Of a DNA stretch of 64,000 nt, positions 50,968 to 60,342 are shown piece after piece. The stretch comes from Polaribacter sp. L3A8 (GTDB taxonomy: Bacteria; Bacteroidota; Bacteroidia; Flavobacteriales; Flavobacteriaceae), in the NCBI RefSeq assembly GCF_009796785.1, contig NZ_CP047026.1, forward strand, positions 806,001-870,000, read 5' to 3'. The notes under the pieces were generated by a model, which worked only from the letters and a program-made list of their open reading frames with translations, was not told the origin of the DNA and made no database searches. The number at the start of each line of letters is the position of its first letter. The stretch's first letter is position 1. The position numbers and the translations under genes were made by a program.

Positions 50968-53900
50968 ATGAAAATTTTAAAGATAGAATTACAAAATATA
51001 AATTCATTAAAATCAGACGCAGCTACTGTAATAGATTTTGAAAGCGAACAGTTTAAAGATGTTGGTTTGTATGCAATTACAGGTTCTACAGGTGCAGGAA
51101 AAACAACAATATTAGATGCCATAACCATTGCTTTATACCACAATGTACCAAGATTTAATGGTACAAAAGGGACTTTAATAGATGTTGTAAGTCATGGCGC
51201 TAATGATGCATTTAGTAGAATTACTTTCGAAAACGACCTAACCGTTTACGAAGCCTTTTGGGGAATTAGAATTGCTGATAAAAAAGGAAAAAAATACAAG
51301 AACGCTAAAGAAGAAGTCAGTTTAAAAAACTTAACAACAGATACTATTTTAGCAACTCAAAAAAGAGACTTAATTACAAACATAACTCAGGTTACACAAT
51401 TAGATTACAATCAGTTTTTACGATCTGTAATGTTAGCACAAGGAGAATTTGCTTCTTTTTTAACTGCCAAAGGACCTGAAAAAGGACGTTTATTAGAACA
51501 AATTACAGGCGAGCAGATTTATAAAAAAATTGGGCAAGGTATTTTAGATCGAAAATCGAAAGAAGAAAAAAAATTAGTAGAAATTCAATCTAAAATTAAT
51601 GCAGATGATGTTTTAACGGAAGATGCTAAAGCAGAATTAGTACAAAAAAACAAAACCTTAGATGCCGAAATTATAAAAACAGAAAAGGATTTAACAGCAA
51701 CGCAACTTATTGTAAATTGGTATGTGCAATTACAAGAATTGATGGTACAGTCTGAAACTCTAGATAAAAACGCTATAACTTTAGCGGTCTTTATAGAGAA
51801 GCATCAACCTGAATTAAATTTATTAGCCTTACATGAAAAAGCAGCGCCTTTTAAAGAGTTAATTCAGAATTTAAACAATACTGAAAAAGAAGTTATCGCT
51901 AAAGAAAATCAATTAAAAACAATTGAAAAAGAAATCGTTGTTCTAAAACCACAAATTGAAAGTTTAGAGCTTATCTCGAAAAAAGAAGCGCTAGAAATAG
52001 ACGTTTCTGAGAAAGAGTTTTCTGCTTGGTTGCCAAAATTTGATGCAATTACAAAGTTAGATAGTGAGTTAAAAAATGAAGCTGCAGCCAACCAAAAATC
52101 AAAAGAAAAATTAACCGAATTAACGCAACAAATTGATGTTTTAAAAGTTGATCAACAAAAATTAAAGCAAGAATTAACGGTTACAGAAGCAACTATTAAA
52201 ATTGATGAAACTTATATTTCTACAAACATTTATTTAAAGGAAGTAGCTTTAGAAATATCTGATTGGACAAGCGGTTTAACCACTTTAAAAGCACGTAAAG
52301 AAACATTAAATACTAGTGCTTTATCAATTAATCAGAAAAAAGAAGGCATCATAAAAACTACCGAAAGTTTAAAAACCAATAATGAAATACTTCTGCAAAA
52401 AATAACTGCATTTAAAAAGATAGAGAAAGAAATTACCGTTGTTAATGCAGCACTAAATAAAAATAACATAAGTGATTTAATCACCAAAAAAGACAACCTT
52501 CTTTCCTTAGAAACAAATTGGAAACAATTTAAAACACTGGCAGAACAACATCAAAAATCAACAATAACAAAAACAACTTTAGAAACAAGTAAAAAATCTT
52601 TTTCTACGGATTTAGAAAACCTTCAAAAACAAATAGAAGCCTCAAAAAAAGAACTAGAAATTCAAGAAAAATCGGTGTTAGATGCCTCTAAAATTTTAGA
52701 GTTAGAAAAAAGTGTTGCTAAATATGAAAATGACCGTCAGCATTTAATTAACGGAGAACCTTGTGGTTTATGTGGTTCTAAAGAACATCCGTTTACGGAA
52801 CATTTAGTTGAAATTAATATTTCTAAATCTGAATTAGAACTTACCAACAGAAAGGAAAAATTACATAAATTAATTGATTCTAAAACCACTTTAGATAAAC
52901 ATAAAGTTCAATTAAACACTAAAATAGATAGTTTATCGCAGCAAATTAACACCATTATAAATGAGTTAAAAACGATTGAAACGAATGCAAAACAATTAAA
53001 TCTTACATGTAATTTAAGCAATAGTACTCAAATTGATCTTGAGATACATTTATTAATGGAACAACTTAAAGTTTTAAATGAAAACATTAAAATTGCACAA
53101 CAATTACAACTTGACAAAAATAGGTTATCAAAAGAAATTGAAATACAAAACCAAGCAGTTTCTACTTTAAAAACCACGGTTGCAACACTTGAAGAAAAAA
53201 ATAAAAATGCAAAAATTGATATTGAACAGGTTCAAAAATCTATCGATAGTTTATCTAAAATTTGTGCAGATTTAGAAACGGGTCTTAAAACCAAACTTTC
53301 TAAATTTAAGTATCAGCTACCATCACCAGAACATACAAACATATTTATTAAAGAAATTGAAATACAAATTTCTCAGTTTCTGAAAACTGAAAAGAATTTA
53401 GAGGCTTTAAAAGCAGCTACCAAAGTAATTGACAACAAGTTAGAAAACCATACAAAACAATTAGAAACTTATTTAAAAACACAAACTGAATATCTTAAAT
53501 CGATAAGTGATACCACACAAAAATTAGCGCAATTAAAAACCGAACGAATTGCCATTTTACCTATTGATATTTCTGTAGAAAATAAAAGAAATAGTTTGCA
53601 ACTTGTAAAAAATAAACTGGTTGAAAAGGCAAAATTGAGTGCTACTGCATTGCAAAAATTAATAGATGCTAAAAATAAACAAGATACTTTAAAAGTTGAA
53701 AATAATACAGAGCAAAAAAGATTAAAAGATAAATTAACAACCTTAAAAATAACACTAGAGTCAGAATTAAAAAACAGTGATTTTACCTCTAAAGAAAATA
53801 TAGAAAGTGCTTTACTTTCGGTTGAAGACAAACAAAAATACACTAAAAACAAAGAGCGCATAAAAGAGAATGAACTACAAATTAAAACCTTAAAAGAGGT

Positions 53901-54621
53901 AAATATAAAAGCAATAGAAACCCTAAATAAATCTAGAAATTTTGAAATCACCGAAACAGAAAGTAAAGAAACTTTAAAAGAATTTAAAAGTAAAAAAGAT
54001 AACTTCTTAACAGAAAAAGGTAAAATTACTGAAGCTTTAAGAAAGGATCAAGAAATTAGAAATCGAAACCAAGAGACCTATAAAAAAATTGATGCGCAAG
54101 CAGAAATTTGTAAAGTTTGGAAAGAACTCTTTGTCATCATCGGTAATTCTAAAGACGCATTTAATGTGTACGTACAACGCTTAACTTTAAAACATCTGTT
54201 AGACCTAGCCAATGTACATTTGTACAAATTAAATAAGCGGTATTCTTTAAAAATGGAAGATAACTACAAACCGAAAGAAGAGCTTAATTTTAATTTAATA
54301 GACCATTATCAAACAGATCAAGCAAGATTGGTAGATACTTCTAGTGGTGGCGAAAAGTTTATAATTAGTTTGGCTTTGGCTTTAGGTTTATCTGATTTAG
54401 CGAGTAAAAATGTAAAAATAGATTCTCTTTTTATTGATGAAGGTTTTGGTACTTTAGATAGCAATACGCTAGAAACCGTAATTTCTACCCTAGAAACGCT
54501 ACAATCGCAAGGCAAAATAATAGGAATAATATCTCACGTAGAAAATTTAAAAGAGCGTATACCTACTCAGATTCAAATTACCAAAAAAAGTAACGGTGTT
54601 AGTGGAGTTATGGTAATTTAG
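50968..54621 (+). CDS. sbcC: Exonuclease SbcCD, ATPase subunit SbcC
   Basis: A 1217-residue SMC/Rad50-like ATPase, longer than E. coli SbcC. Walker A GSTGAGKTT is at residues 39-47, and LRSVMLAQGEFASFLTAKG is a family hallmark. Two long coiled coils flank the zinc hook GEPCGLCGSKEHP near residue 600. The C-terminal lobe has the ABC signature LVDTSSGGEKFIISLALAL and Walker B DSLFIDEGFGTLD. It forms the complex with SbcD for processing double-strand-break ends and inverted repeats. Interesting in a genome rich in palindromes. Confidence 0.97.
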   Translation: MKILKIELQNINSLKSDAATVIDFESEQFKDVGLYAITGSTGAGKTTILDAITIALYHNVPRFNGTKGTLIDVVSHGANDAFSRITFENDLTVYEAFWGIRIADKKGKKYKNAKEEVSLKNLTTDTILATQKRDLITNITQVTQLDYNQFLRSVMLAQGEFASFLTAKGPEKGRLLEQITGEQIYKKIGQGILDRKSKEEKKLVEIQSKINADDVLTEDAKAELVQKNKTLDAEIIKTEKDLTATQLIVNWYVQLQELMVQSETLDKNAITLAVFIEKHQPELNLLALHEKAAPFKELIQNLNNTEKEVIAKENQLKTIEKEIVVLKPQIESLELISKKEALEIDVSEKEFSAWLPKFDAITKLDSELKNEAAANQKSKEKLTELTQQIDVLKVDQQKLKQELTVTEATIKIDETYISTNIYLKEVALEISDWTSGLTTLKARKETLNTSALSINQKKEGIIKTTESLKTNNEILLQKITAFKKIEKEITVVNAALNKNNISDLITKKDNLLSLETNWKQFKTLAEQHQKSTITKTTLETSKKSFSTDLENLQKQIEASKKELEIQEKSVLDASKILELEKSVAKYENDRQHLINGEPCGLCGSKEHPFTEHLVEINISKSELELTNRKEKLHKLIDSKTTLDKHKVQLNTKIDSLSQQINTIINELKTIETNAKQLNLTCNLSNSTQIDLEIHLLMEQLKVLNENIKIAQQLQLDKNRLSKEIEIQNQAVSTLKTTVATLEEKNKNAKIDIEQVQKSIDSLSKICADLETGLKTKLSKFKYQLPSPEHTNIFIKEIEIQISQFLKTEKNLEALKAATKVIDNKLENHTKQLETYLKTQTEYLKSISDTTQKLAQLKTERIAILPIDISVENKRNSLQLVKNKLVEKAKLSATALQKLIDAKNKQDTLKVENNTEQKRLKDKLTTLKITLESELKNSDFTSKENIESALLSVEDKQKYTKNKERIKENELQIKTLKEVNIKAIETLNKSRNFEITETESKETLKEFKSKKDNFLTEKGKITEALRKDQEIRNRNQETYKKIDAQAEICKVWKELFVIIGNSKDAFNVYVQRLTLKHLLDLANVHLYKLNKRYSLKMEDNYKPKEELNFNLIDHYQTDQARLVDTSSGGEKFIISLALALGLSDLASKNVKIDSLFIDEGFGTLDSNTLETVISTLETLQSQGKIIGIISHVENLKERIPTQIQITKKSNGVSGVMVI

Positions 54622-54729
54622 AAAATTATTTTTTATAAACAACCTAAGTATAAAAGAGATTATAAATCAGTTTTTTATCCAAATTACAAAGTAAAACCTC
54701 GTTAAGAAACTAAAATAGTAAAACAAAAA

Positions 54730-55185
54730 ATGACTACCATTAAAAGAACAAATTCAGATAATCTAGATTTTATAAAATTGGTAAAAGAATTAGATATTGA
54801 TTTGGGTGTATATTACAAAGAAGAAGAATCTTTTTATGGAGAATTAAATAATATCGACAAAATAAAACACACTATTGTTGCTTATAATAAAGAAGATGAA
54901 CCTATTGGTTGTGGAGGAATTAAAGAATTCTCTATAAAAGAAATAGAGATTAAACGAATGTACATAAAACCAAATTATCGAGGACAAGGAATTGCATCAA
55001 TAATATTAAATGAATTAGAAAACTGGAGTAGTGAATTAAATTATGAAAAATGTATTTTAGAAACTCTTAAAGAAAAACCTTACGCAATTGCTTTTTATGA
55101 AAAGAATAAATATAATGAAATTTCTAATTTCGGAGAATATGCAAAAGCTAAAAACAGTGTTTGTTTTGAAAAGACATTAAAATAA
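54730..55185 (+). CDS. GNAT-family N-acetyltransferase
   Basis: The 151-residue protein has the acetyl-CoA binding signature IKRMYIKPNYRGQGIASIILNELENWS (R/Q-x-x-G-x-G/A) near residues 75-101. It also has the strand pair IVAYNKEDEPIGCGGIKEF before it and EKCILETLKEKPYAIAFYEKNKYNEI after it. It resembles YafP/ElaA-type small acetyltransferases; substrate unknown. It is 108 bases after sbcC. Confidence 0.9.
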   Translation: MTTIKRTNSDNLDFIKLVKELDIDLGVYYKEEESFYGELNNIDKIKHTIVAYNKEDEPIGCGGIKEFSIKEIEIKRMYIKPNYRGQGIASIILNELENWSSELNYEKCILETLKEKPYAIAFYEKNKYNEISNFGEYAKAKNSVCFEKTLK

Positions 55186-55218
55186 ATTGACTTAAAATAG
55201 TAAAATTATCAATCAATA

Positions 55219-55252
55219 AAAATGTCTACCACATTGCTGCAATAGACATTTT
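55219..55252. terminator. Bidirectional terminator
   Basis: AAAATGTCTA (55219-55228) and TAGACATTTT (55243-55252) around a 14-base loop. It ends the TonB receptor transcript on the minus strand and can also end the GNAT gene. Confidence 0.75.
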
Positions 55253-55282
55253 ATCCAACTAAAACTAACTAATATTATTTAC

Positions 55283-57517
55283 TTAAAACGTATATGTAAT
55301 TGTTGCTTTTGCAAAAAACGGAGTTCCTGGTGTAAAGTGAATTTCTTCTACAGATTCCGTTTCGTTTTGTAATCTACTTTCTGTTGCAAACTGAGTTTCA
55401 TTCCATGCTACATCAAAAATATTTTCTAAAGCTACACCAAAAGTAATGTCGTTCATTTTATAGTTGATGTTAAAATCACTTACAAAATAACCATCTGCAA
55501 CAATAGAATTATCTTCATTTGCAGGTCTATCATCTATAAAACGGTAGCGTAAGCCTCCAGAAAAGTTACCCAGATTAGAGAATGATAATCCTCCAGACAT
55601 TGTAAAATCTGGCGATAAAGGAATGTAATCTTCCCCAGAAATATTTTCTAAACTTCTTGATTTTGTAGCCGTTAAATCTGTATCTAAATACAACCAATCT
55701 GTAAATTGATATCTTAATCCAAAATCGAAACCAAATCTTTCTGATTTACCAGAAGGTTCTATTACACCAGCATCACCAACATAAACCAATTCTTCTTCAG
55801 ATAACAAATACCAAACCGCCGTGTTTAATACTAAATTTTTAGTAGGTTTCCAGATATTACCAAAATCTGCACCATAAGCTCTTGGTAAAATTTTATCTGT
55901 TTCTTGTTGTAAAATTACTCTTGCATCGTTAGAATGAAACCCAATTCCAGATTTTAAATACCATTGTAAATTATCATTCTGTGTAAATAAAAAGTTCAAT
56001 TTAGGGTTTACAATTGCTTCCGATTTTGACAGCGTTTTATAAGTTGGATTTAATCGATCATTATATAAAAACTTAAAATAATCTAAACGTACTGAAGGTG
56101 ATATTTTAAATTTACCAACTTCAAAATCAGCATTAAAAAAGGCAAACATATTGGTTTGTTTTACATCACCTAATTGAATCTGATTTAATGTCTCTGACCT
56201 ATTTTTTGTATGAGATAATTCAATATCATTTATTAAATCGTAACGTAACCCTGCTCCTTTTGTATACGTAGCTTCTACGTTTCCGTAATTTACAATATTA
56301 GATAACTGTACATTCATTCCAAAAATATCTCTATCTTCAAATTGTTTAATTTGATCGCCATTTACAGCATCCTCTAAAAAGAAAGTAAAGTTAGAGTACA
56401 ACTCAAAATTATAATGAGAGTAAAATGCATTTGCTTTTAATAAAGAATCATCATCTAAGGTTTTATTTAACTCCACGTTAAAATTTGTTCTAGAAGTAAA
56501 ACCTCCTTCAGTATCATCTATAGCGCCAAATCTGTTAATATTTCCGTTTGCTATTTCTCTTTCTGGTACTTGCCCAGAGGCATCCCAACTACTTGTAAAA
56601 TGTGATGCTGTTAAAGAAATTCTGTCGGTATCATTTATAAAAGCGTTGTATTTACCAAAAATATTAACTCTATTAAAGTTTTGTGGAGACTCAAAAGCGC
56701 CATCTGTTTCTATATATTCTACAGCAACATACGCGTTTTGATCTTTTTTATTATCTAACAAATTAAACATCCCTAAAGTTCTTAGCGAGTTAAAATCTCC
56801 AAAACCTACTGAAACCGTATTGTTATTTATCGCCTTTTTGGTAGAAAAATCTACATAACCAGCAGTATTAAAATCGCCCGTATTTGCATAATAAGGTCCT
56901 TTACCAAAATTAATTTTCTGAATCGTTTCTGGAATTACAAAATGCAAATCGCTATATCCTTGTCCGTGTGCATGAGAAACCATATTAATTGGCATTCCGT
57001 CTACAGAAAGCGCAATATCTGTACCATGATCTATATCAAAACCTCTTAAAAATATTTGTTCTGCTTTCCCTCCACCTGCATGTTGACCAATAATTAAACC
57101 TGGAACTTTTCTTAAAATTTCTTGCGAAGAATTTACCGGATTTAACTCTAAATCTACTTTTGTAATAGTTTCTAAAGCATTCATTTCTTTACGTAAAACC
57201 AACTCATCTAACTGAAATATTTTAGAAACCAACGCTATTGTAATTCCGTTTTCTATATCGGTTTTAGTTATAATAATTTCTCTTTTTTCAAAACCTAAAA
57301 GACCAACTTCTAAAACATCGTTAGCTACTGTGTTTTCTAAAATAAAGCTACCATTTTCAGTTGTGTGTGTATGCGTATTTTTTACAGAATTGTAGATATA
57401 CACATTCTCTACAGGTTGTTTAAAATCATCTACAACACGTCCTTTTAATTGTTGTGCAAAAGACTGTAAACAAAGTATCATCGCAAAAAGAAATATTAAT
57501 TTTTGTTTCATATTCAT
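55283..57517 (-). CDS. TonB-dependent outer-membrane receptor
   Basis: The 744-residue protein has a signal peptide (cleaved near SFAQ), a carboxypeptidase-regulatory-like N-terminal domain (about 22-105), a plug domain (SSQEILRKVPGLIIGQHAGGGKAEQIFLRGFDIDHGTD, GYVDFSTKK) and a 22-strand barrel ending in ATITYTF with the terminal aromatic residue. The plug contains MVSHAHGQGYSDLHF, a His-rich loop that might contact a metal or metal complex. It is last in a cluster with the TPR lipoprotein and DUF4331 pair, which suggests a shared surface uptake function; substrate unknown. Confidence 0.93.
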   Translation of the reverse strand: MNMKQKLIFLFAMILCLQSFAQQLKGRVVDDFKQPVENVYIYNSVKNTHTHTTENGSFILENTVANDVLEVGLLGFEKREIIITKTDIENGITIALVSKIFQLDELVLRKEMNALETITKVDLELNPVNSSQEILRKVPGLIIGQHAGGGKAEQIFLRGFDIDHGTDIALSVDGMPINMVSHAHGQGYSDLHFVIPETIQKINFGKGPYYANTGDFNTAGYVDFSTKKAINNNTVSVGFGDFNSLRTLGMFNLLDNKKDQNAYVAVEYIETDGAFESPQNFNRVNIFGKYNAFINDTDRISLTASHFTSSWDASGQVPEREIANGNINRFGAIDDTEGGFTSRTNFNVELNKTLDDDSLLKANAFYSHYNFELYSNFTFFLEDAVNGDQIKQFEDRDIFGMNVQLSNIVNYGNVEATYTKGAGLRYDLINDIELSHTKNRSETLNQIQLGDVKQTNMFAFFNADFEVGKFKISPSVRLDYFKFLYNDRLNPTYKTLSKSEAIVNPKLNFLFTQNDNLQWYLKSGIGFHSNDARVILQQETDKILPRAYGADFGNIWKPTKNLVLNTAVWYLLSEEELVYVGDAGVIEPSGKSERFGFDFGLRYQFTDWLYLDTDLTATKSRSLENISGEDYIPLSPDFTMSGGLSFSNLGNFSGGLRYRFIDDRPANEDNSIVADGYFVSDFNINYKMNDITFGVALENIFDVAWNETQFATESRLQNETESVEEIHFTPGTPFFAKATITYTF

Positions 57518-57532
57518 AATTTTTTTGCGAAT

Positions 57533-58828
57533 TTAAATATTTTTTATCTCTTTTTCTGTTAAAGGACCTAACTCATATATGGCACCTAATAATTCAGTTT
57601 TTAACAATCTAGCTTCCTCAACTTCTCCATTTCCTTTTAAAATATAAGCCGTATGTAATAAAGCTTCTGGTTCAAAAGTTTTACCAATTACATGGTTTCT
57701 AGAGATTTCTAGCGCTTTTTTTACATTTCCGTTTTTAAAGTGAGACCAAGCTAATAAATCGTAAGATTGTGCAGTAGCGCGTCCTTTAACCTCTTGTTCT
57801 GCAAGTGTTATTGCTTTTTCTGTTTTTGTAACATCATCTGCAAATAATAAAACGTCGTATTTATGATACATTACACCGTATTTTTTATTCGCTACTTTTG
57901 CTACATATTTTTTAATTTGATTTTCTTTTTCGACAACATCTCCCATGTACTCTGCAATTTCTGCTTTTAATAAATGATAATCTGGCGCTGCGTTTTCTTT
58001 TGTAACTGTTTCTAAAATGCGCAATGCTTCTGCAGGATTTCTTTCGTGAGAAAAAACAATCCAAGCAATTCCTTTTTTAGCATAACTATCATTTTTATCT
58101 AATGCTAAGGCACTTAAATACGTATTATAAGAATCTTTAATTCTACCTGCATGACCATAATAATCTGCTAAATTTGTATAATTCCATTGCGTTAAATACG
58201 TATTGTTAGAAGATTTTGCAATAACTAATGCTGCTTCTAAATATTTAATTGCATTGTCTAAATTACCTATGTGATCATTGTATTTAGAGACTCTAATTAA
58301 ATAATCGAAATCTTTAAAATTTTTCACTTTAGATAAGTATTCTTCTACTTTAGGTAAGTTTCCTAATTCTAAATACACATCAATTAACATATAATGTGAT
58401 TGTTGTAAATTCTCACCAATAGATTCCGCTTTTGTTACCAAAGCCAAAGCTTCTTTAAAACGATGTTGAGAAATATAGTTTCTTGCCAAACTTCTTAAAT
58501 AACCAGCGCTATTATAATTTGTTTTTTCATTGGCAATTAATAAGTTTTGTTCTGCTTTTTTTAGTGCATCAATATTACCCGTAATTTTAAACATGGTGGT
58601 ATTTGCTGCAGCTAATTTTGCATTATAAGGAAATTGGTTTGGTGTTTTATCTAGCTTTGTTTTCCAGAAATTATATTCTGATGTTGAGTTCTCTAAAGCT
58701 ATATTTTTAGTAGTTGTTAAATAACTATTATAGTCATTTACGTTTGTTATTTGCTTGTTTGGTTCTGTAGTGCAACTAGTTGCTATTGAAAAAGTTACAA
58801 ATAATAAAATTAGTTGGATAGATTTCAT
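57533..58828 (-). CDS. TPR-repeat lipoprotein
   Basis: The 431-residue protein has a lipoprotein signal (FSIATSCTTE) followed by tetratricopeptide-like helical pairs through most of its length, for example RFKEALALVTKAESIG, NLDNAIKYLEAALVIA, NPAEALRILETV and NVKKALEISRNHV. It is probably an envelope adaptor that interacts with the TonB receptor encoded 15 bases downstream. A terminator-like hairpin (58853-58893) separates it from the upstream DUF4331 genes. Confidence 0.8.
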   Translation of the reverse strand: MKSIQLILLFVTFSIATSCTTEPNKQITNVNDYNSYLTTTKNIALENSTSEYNFWKTKLDKTPNQFPYNAKLAAANTTMFKITGNIDALKKAEQNLLIANEKTNYNSAGYLRSLARNYISQHRFKEALALVTKAESIGENLQQSHYMLIDVYLELGNLPKVEEYLSKVKNFKDFDYLIRVSKYNDHIGNLDNAIKYLEAALVIAKSSNNTYLTQWNYTNLADYYGHAGRIKDSYNTYLSALALDKNDSYAKKGIAWIVFSHERNPAEALRILETVTKENAAPDYHLLKAEIAEYMGDVVEKENQIKKYVAKVANKKYGVMYHKYDVLLFADDVTKTEKAITLAEQEVKGRATAQSYDLLAWSHFKNGNVKKALEISRNHVIGKTFEPEALLHTAYILKGNGEVEEARLLKTELLGAIYELGPLTEKEIKNI

Positions 58829-58852
58829 AATTTATATTTTTTAGTTAGTTTG

Positions 58853-58893
58853 ATAAAAAAAAACTGGCGCTAGTCCCCCGATTTGCGCCAGTT
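58853..58893 (-). terminator. Intercistronic terminator-like hairpin
   Basis: On the minus strand AACTGGCGC (58893-58885), a 14-base loop and GCGCCAGTT (58870-58862) are followed by nine or more T. It lies between the DUF4331-C gene and the TPR gene in the same orientation, so it may lower expression of the TPR and receptor genes relative to the secreted proteins. It is unusually GC-rich for this region. Confidence 0.8.
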
Positions 58894-58904
58894 AACAAAG
58901 CATT

Positions 58905-59471
58905 CTACCAAGGAGAAGCTAAGTATGGAAAAGATATTAAAAATTCTTTATCGTTTCCATCTACATGATCATTAGAAAAATCTGGGTTTTCAGTAAAATC
59001 TTCACCTCCAAAAATCAATAATAATTCAACTGTAATTACATCATCTGCTAATGCTCTACCAGAAAGTGTATTTGCTGCATTACCATCGTAAAATGTAGTG
59101 GTACCATCTAAAGAAACATTTAAAACATCTGCGGCTAAAAAACCTGTAAATGCTGCTGCATCTTGTCCTAATGCATTTTTATCTCCATCGTTTGCAAAAG
59201 CAGGGCTTAAACCTTTTAAATTAGCCTCAAACATAGATTGAAACATAGCTCCTTGATTAGAAGGAATAGTAACGTTAAAAGCATCTTTACTATCAGCAGA
59301 AACAAAAACAGTATTTATTGCTGGTCTACCCATTTGATCTTTTTGAGCGTACGTACCAGAAAAATCTGCACCTGCTTCTACCATAGTATTGTCATCATCG
59401 TTATTAGTACAGCTCATTACAAAAAGAGATAATACTGCTACTGCTAAATATTTTATTTTATAAATTTTCAT
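58905..59471 (-). CDS. Lipoprotein with DUF4331-like C-terminal half
   Basis: The 188-residue protein has a lipoprotein signal (FVMSCTNND). It then has MGRPAINTVFVSADSKDAFN, the segment that opens the second half of DUF4331 proteins (GRPxxNxV...KDxFN), followed by GFLAADVLNVSLDG, ANTLSGRALADDVITVELLLIFGG and ISFPYLASPW at the C-terminus. The first half of a normal DUF4331 protein is missing here and is supplied by the adjacent gene. It is 27 bases downstream of that gene. Confidence 0.82.
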   Translation of the reverse strand: MKIYKIKYLAVAVLSLFVMSCTNNDDDNTMVEAGADFSGTYAQKDQMGRPAINTVFVSADSKDAFNVTIPSNQGAMFQSMFEANLKGLSPAFANDGDKNALGQDAAAFTGFLAADVLNVSLDGTTTFYDGNAANTLSGRALADDVITVELLLIFGGEDFTENPDFSNDHVDGNDKEFLISFPYLASPW

Positions 59472-59498
59472 GATATTATTTTTTAAAGTTGATTATAA

Positions 59499-60149
59499 TT
59501 ATTGTTTTGCGTTAGATGTTACCCAAGTATTAATTTTACCAGAACCACCAATAGAAGATTTAGGTACTTCTACTACAATAGAAAGCACATTAGATCCTGC
59601 AAAAGTATCTGCTCCTGGATTGTTAAAGCTTGTAGCCATACCACCAACAATAGCTCCGTATTGTGCAAAATCCATAAAGAAAGGATCATCTCTTGGTCCT
59701 GCAAAAAGTTTCATTCCGTTTGTATTTGCAACAATTGCAGAAGCACCATACTTAGAAATTTCAACTTCAGATTTTGTTGCCATTTCATTAACAGTACTAT
59801 TTAATCCTGTTGTTGATGGAGAAAAAGGTCCGAAAAAATACATTTTACCATCTCTTGGAATTGCCTGAATTACTAAATCTTCTACCATATCATTATTGGT
59901 ATCAATATTAAATTCTACCATAACATTTTCTGCAAAAGATGCCGTTGCAGATGCAGTAGGGCTTAATAACCCTTGCACGTTAGCAACAAATACTAAATTG
60001 TTTGTGTCTTCTCCTTGAAACGCATAGAAGTCTGTAATGTCTGCTGTTGTACCTTTAGATGCAGGAGCGTCTATATGATCTGCTGCAACTGTAACTAAAC
60101 CGATAACCGCTGCGAAAACGGTTGCTACTAAAATTTTACTTTTTTTCAT
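59499..60149 (-). CDS. DUF4331-like N-terminal half, secreted
   Basis: The 216-residue protein has a Sec signal (VFAAVIGLVTVAADHIDAP) and then DHIDAPASKGTTADITDFYAFQGEDTNNLVFVANVQGL, the hallmark opening of DUF4331. It goes on with FAENVMVEFNIDTNNDMVEDLVIQ and ends with VLSIVVEVPKSSIGG ... INTWVTSN, just where the second domain would begin in a single-chain DUF4331. It therefore forms the first half of a split pair. Function of the family is unknown. Confidence 0.85.
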   Translation of the reverse strand: MKKSKILVATVFAAVIGLVTVAADHIDAPASKGTTADITDFYAFQGEDTNNLVFVANVQGLLSPTASATASFAENVMVEFNIDTNNDMVEDLVIQAIPRDGKMYFFGPFSPSTTGLNSTVNEMATKSEVEISKYGASAIVANTNGMKLFAGPRDDPFFMDFAQYGAIVGGMATSFNNPGADTFAGSNVLSIVVEVPKSSIGGSGKINTWVTSNAKQ

Positions 60150-60342
60150 TGTGTGAGTTTTTAAGTTAATATTTAATTGAATCTCACAGATACTTACGAG
60201 GAGAAAGTTGTTTTGGTTTTAAAAAAGTTTGTTTTTTTTTAATTATTTTTAAAACCCCTTGTAAACAAAGAGAAAAACAGTAGAAATAAAATGTTATATC
60301 AGTAAATATTTGTAGTATTGTAAAAAGAAATTTATATAAAAA

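Noticed and set aside
53469..53951. Minus-strand 160-codon open frame inside sbcC
   Set aside because: It is antisense to the SbcC coiled coil. Its hydrophobic Ser/Phe-rich composition is the expected shadow of Lys/Glu-rich coding.
59502..59868. Plus-strand open frames of 100 and 132 codons across the DUF4331 gene
   Set aside because: Both are antisense to the DUF4331 N-terminal gene, which has a signal peptide and family motifs.
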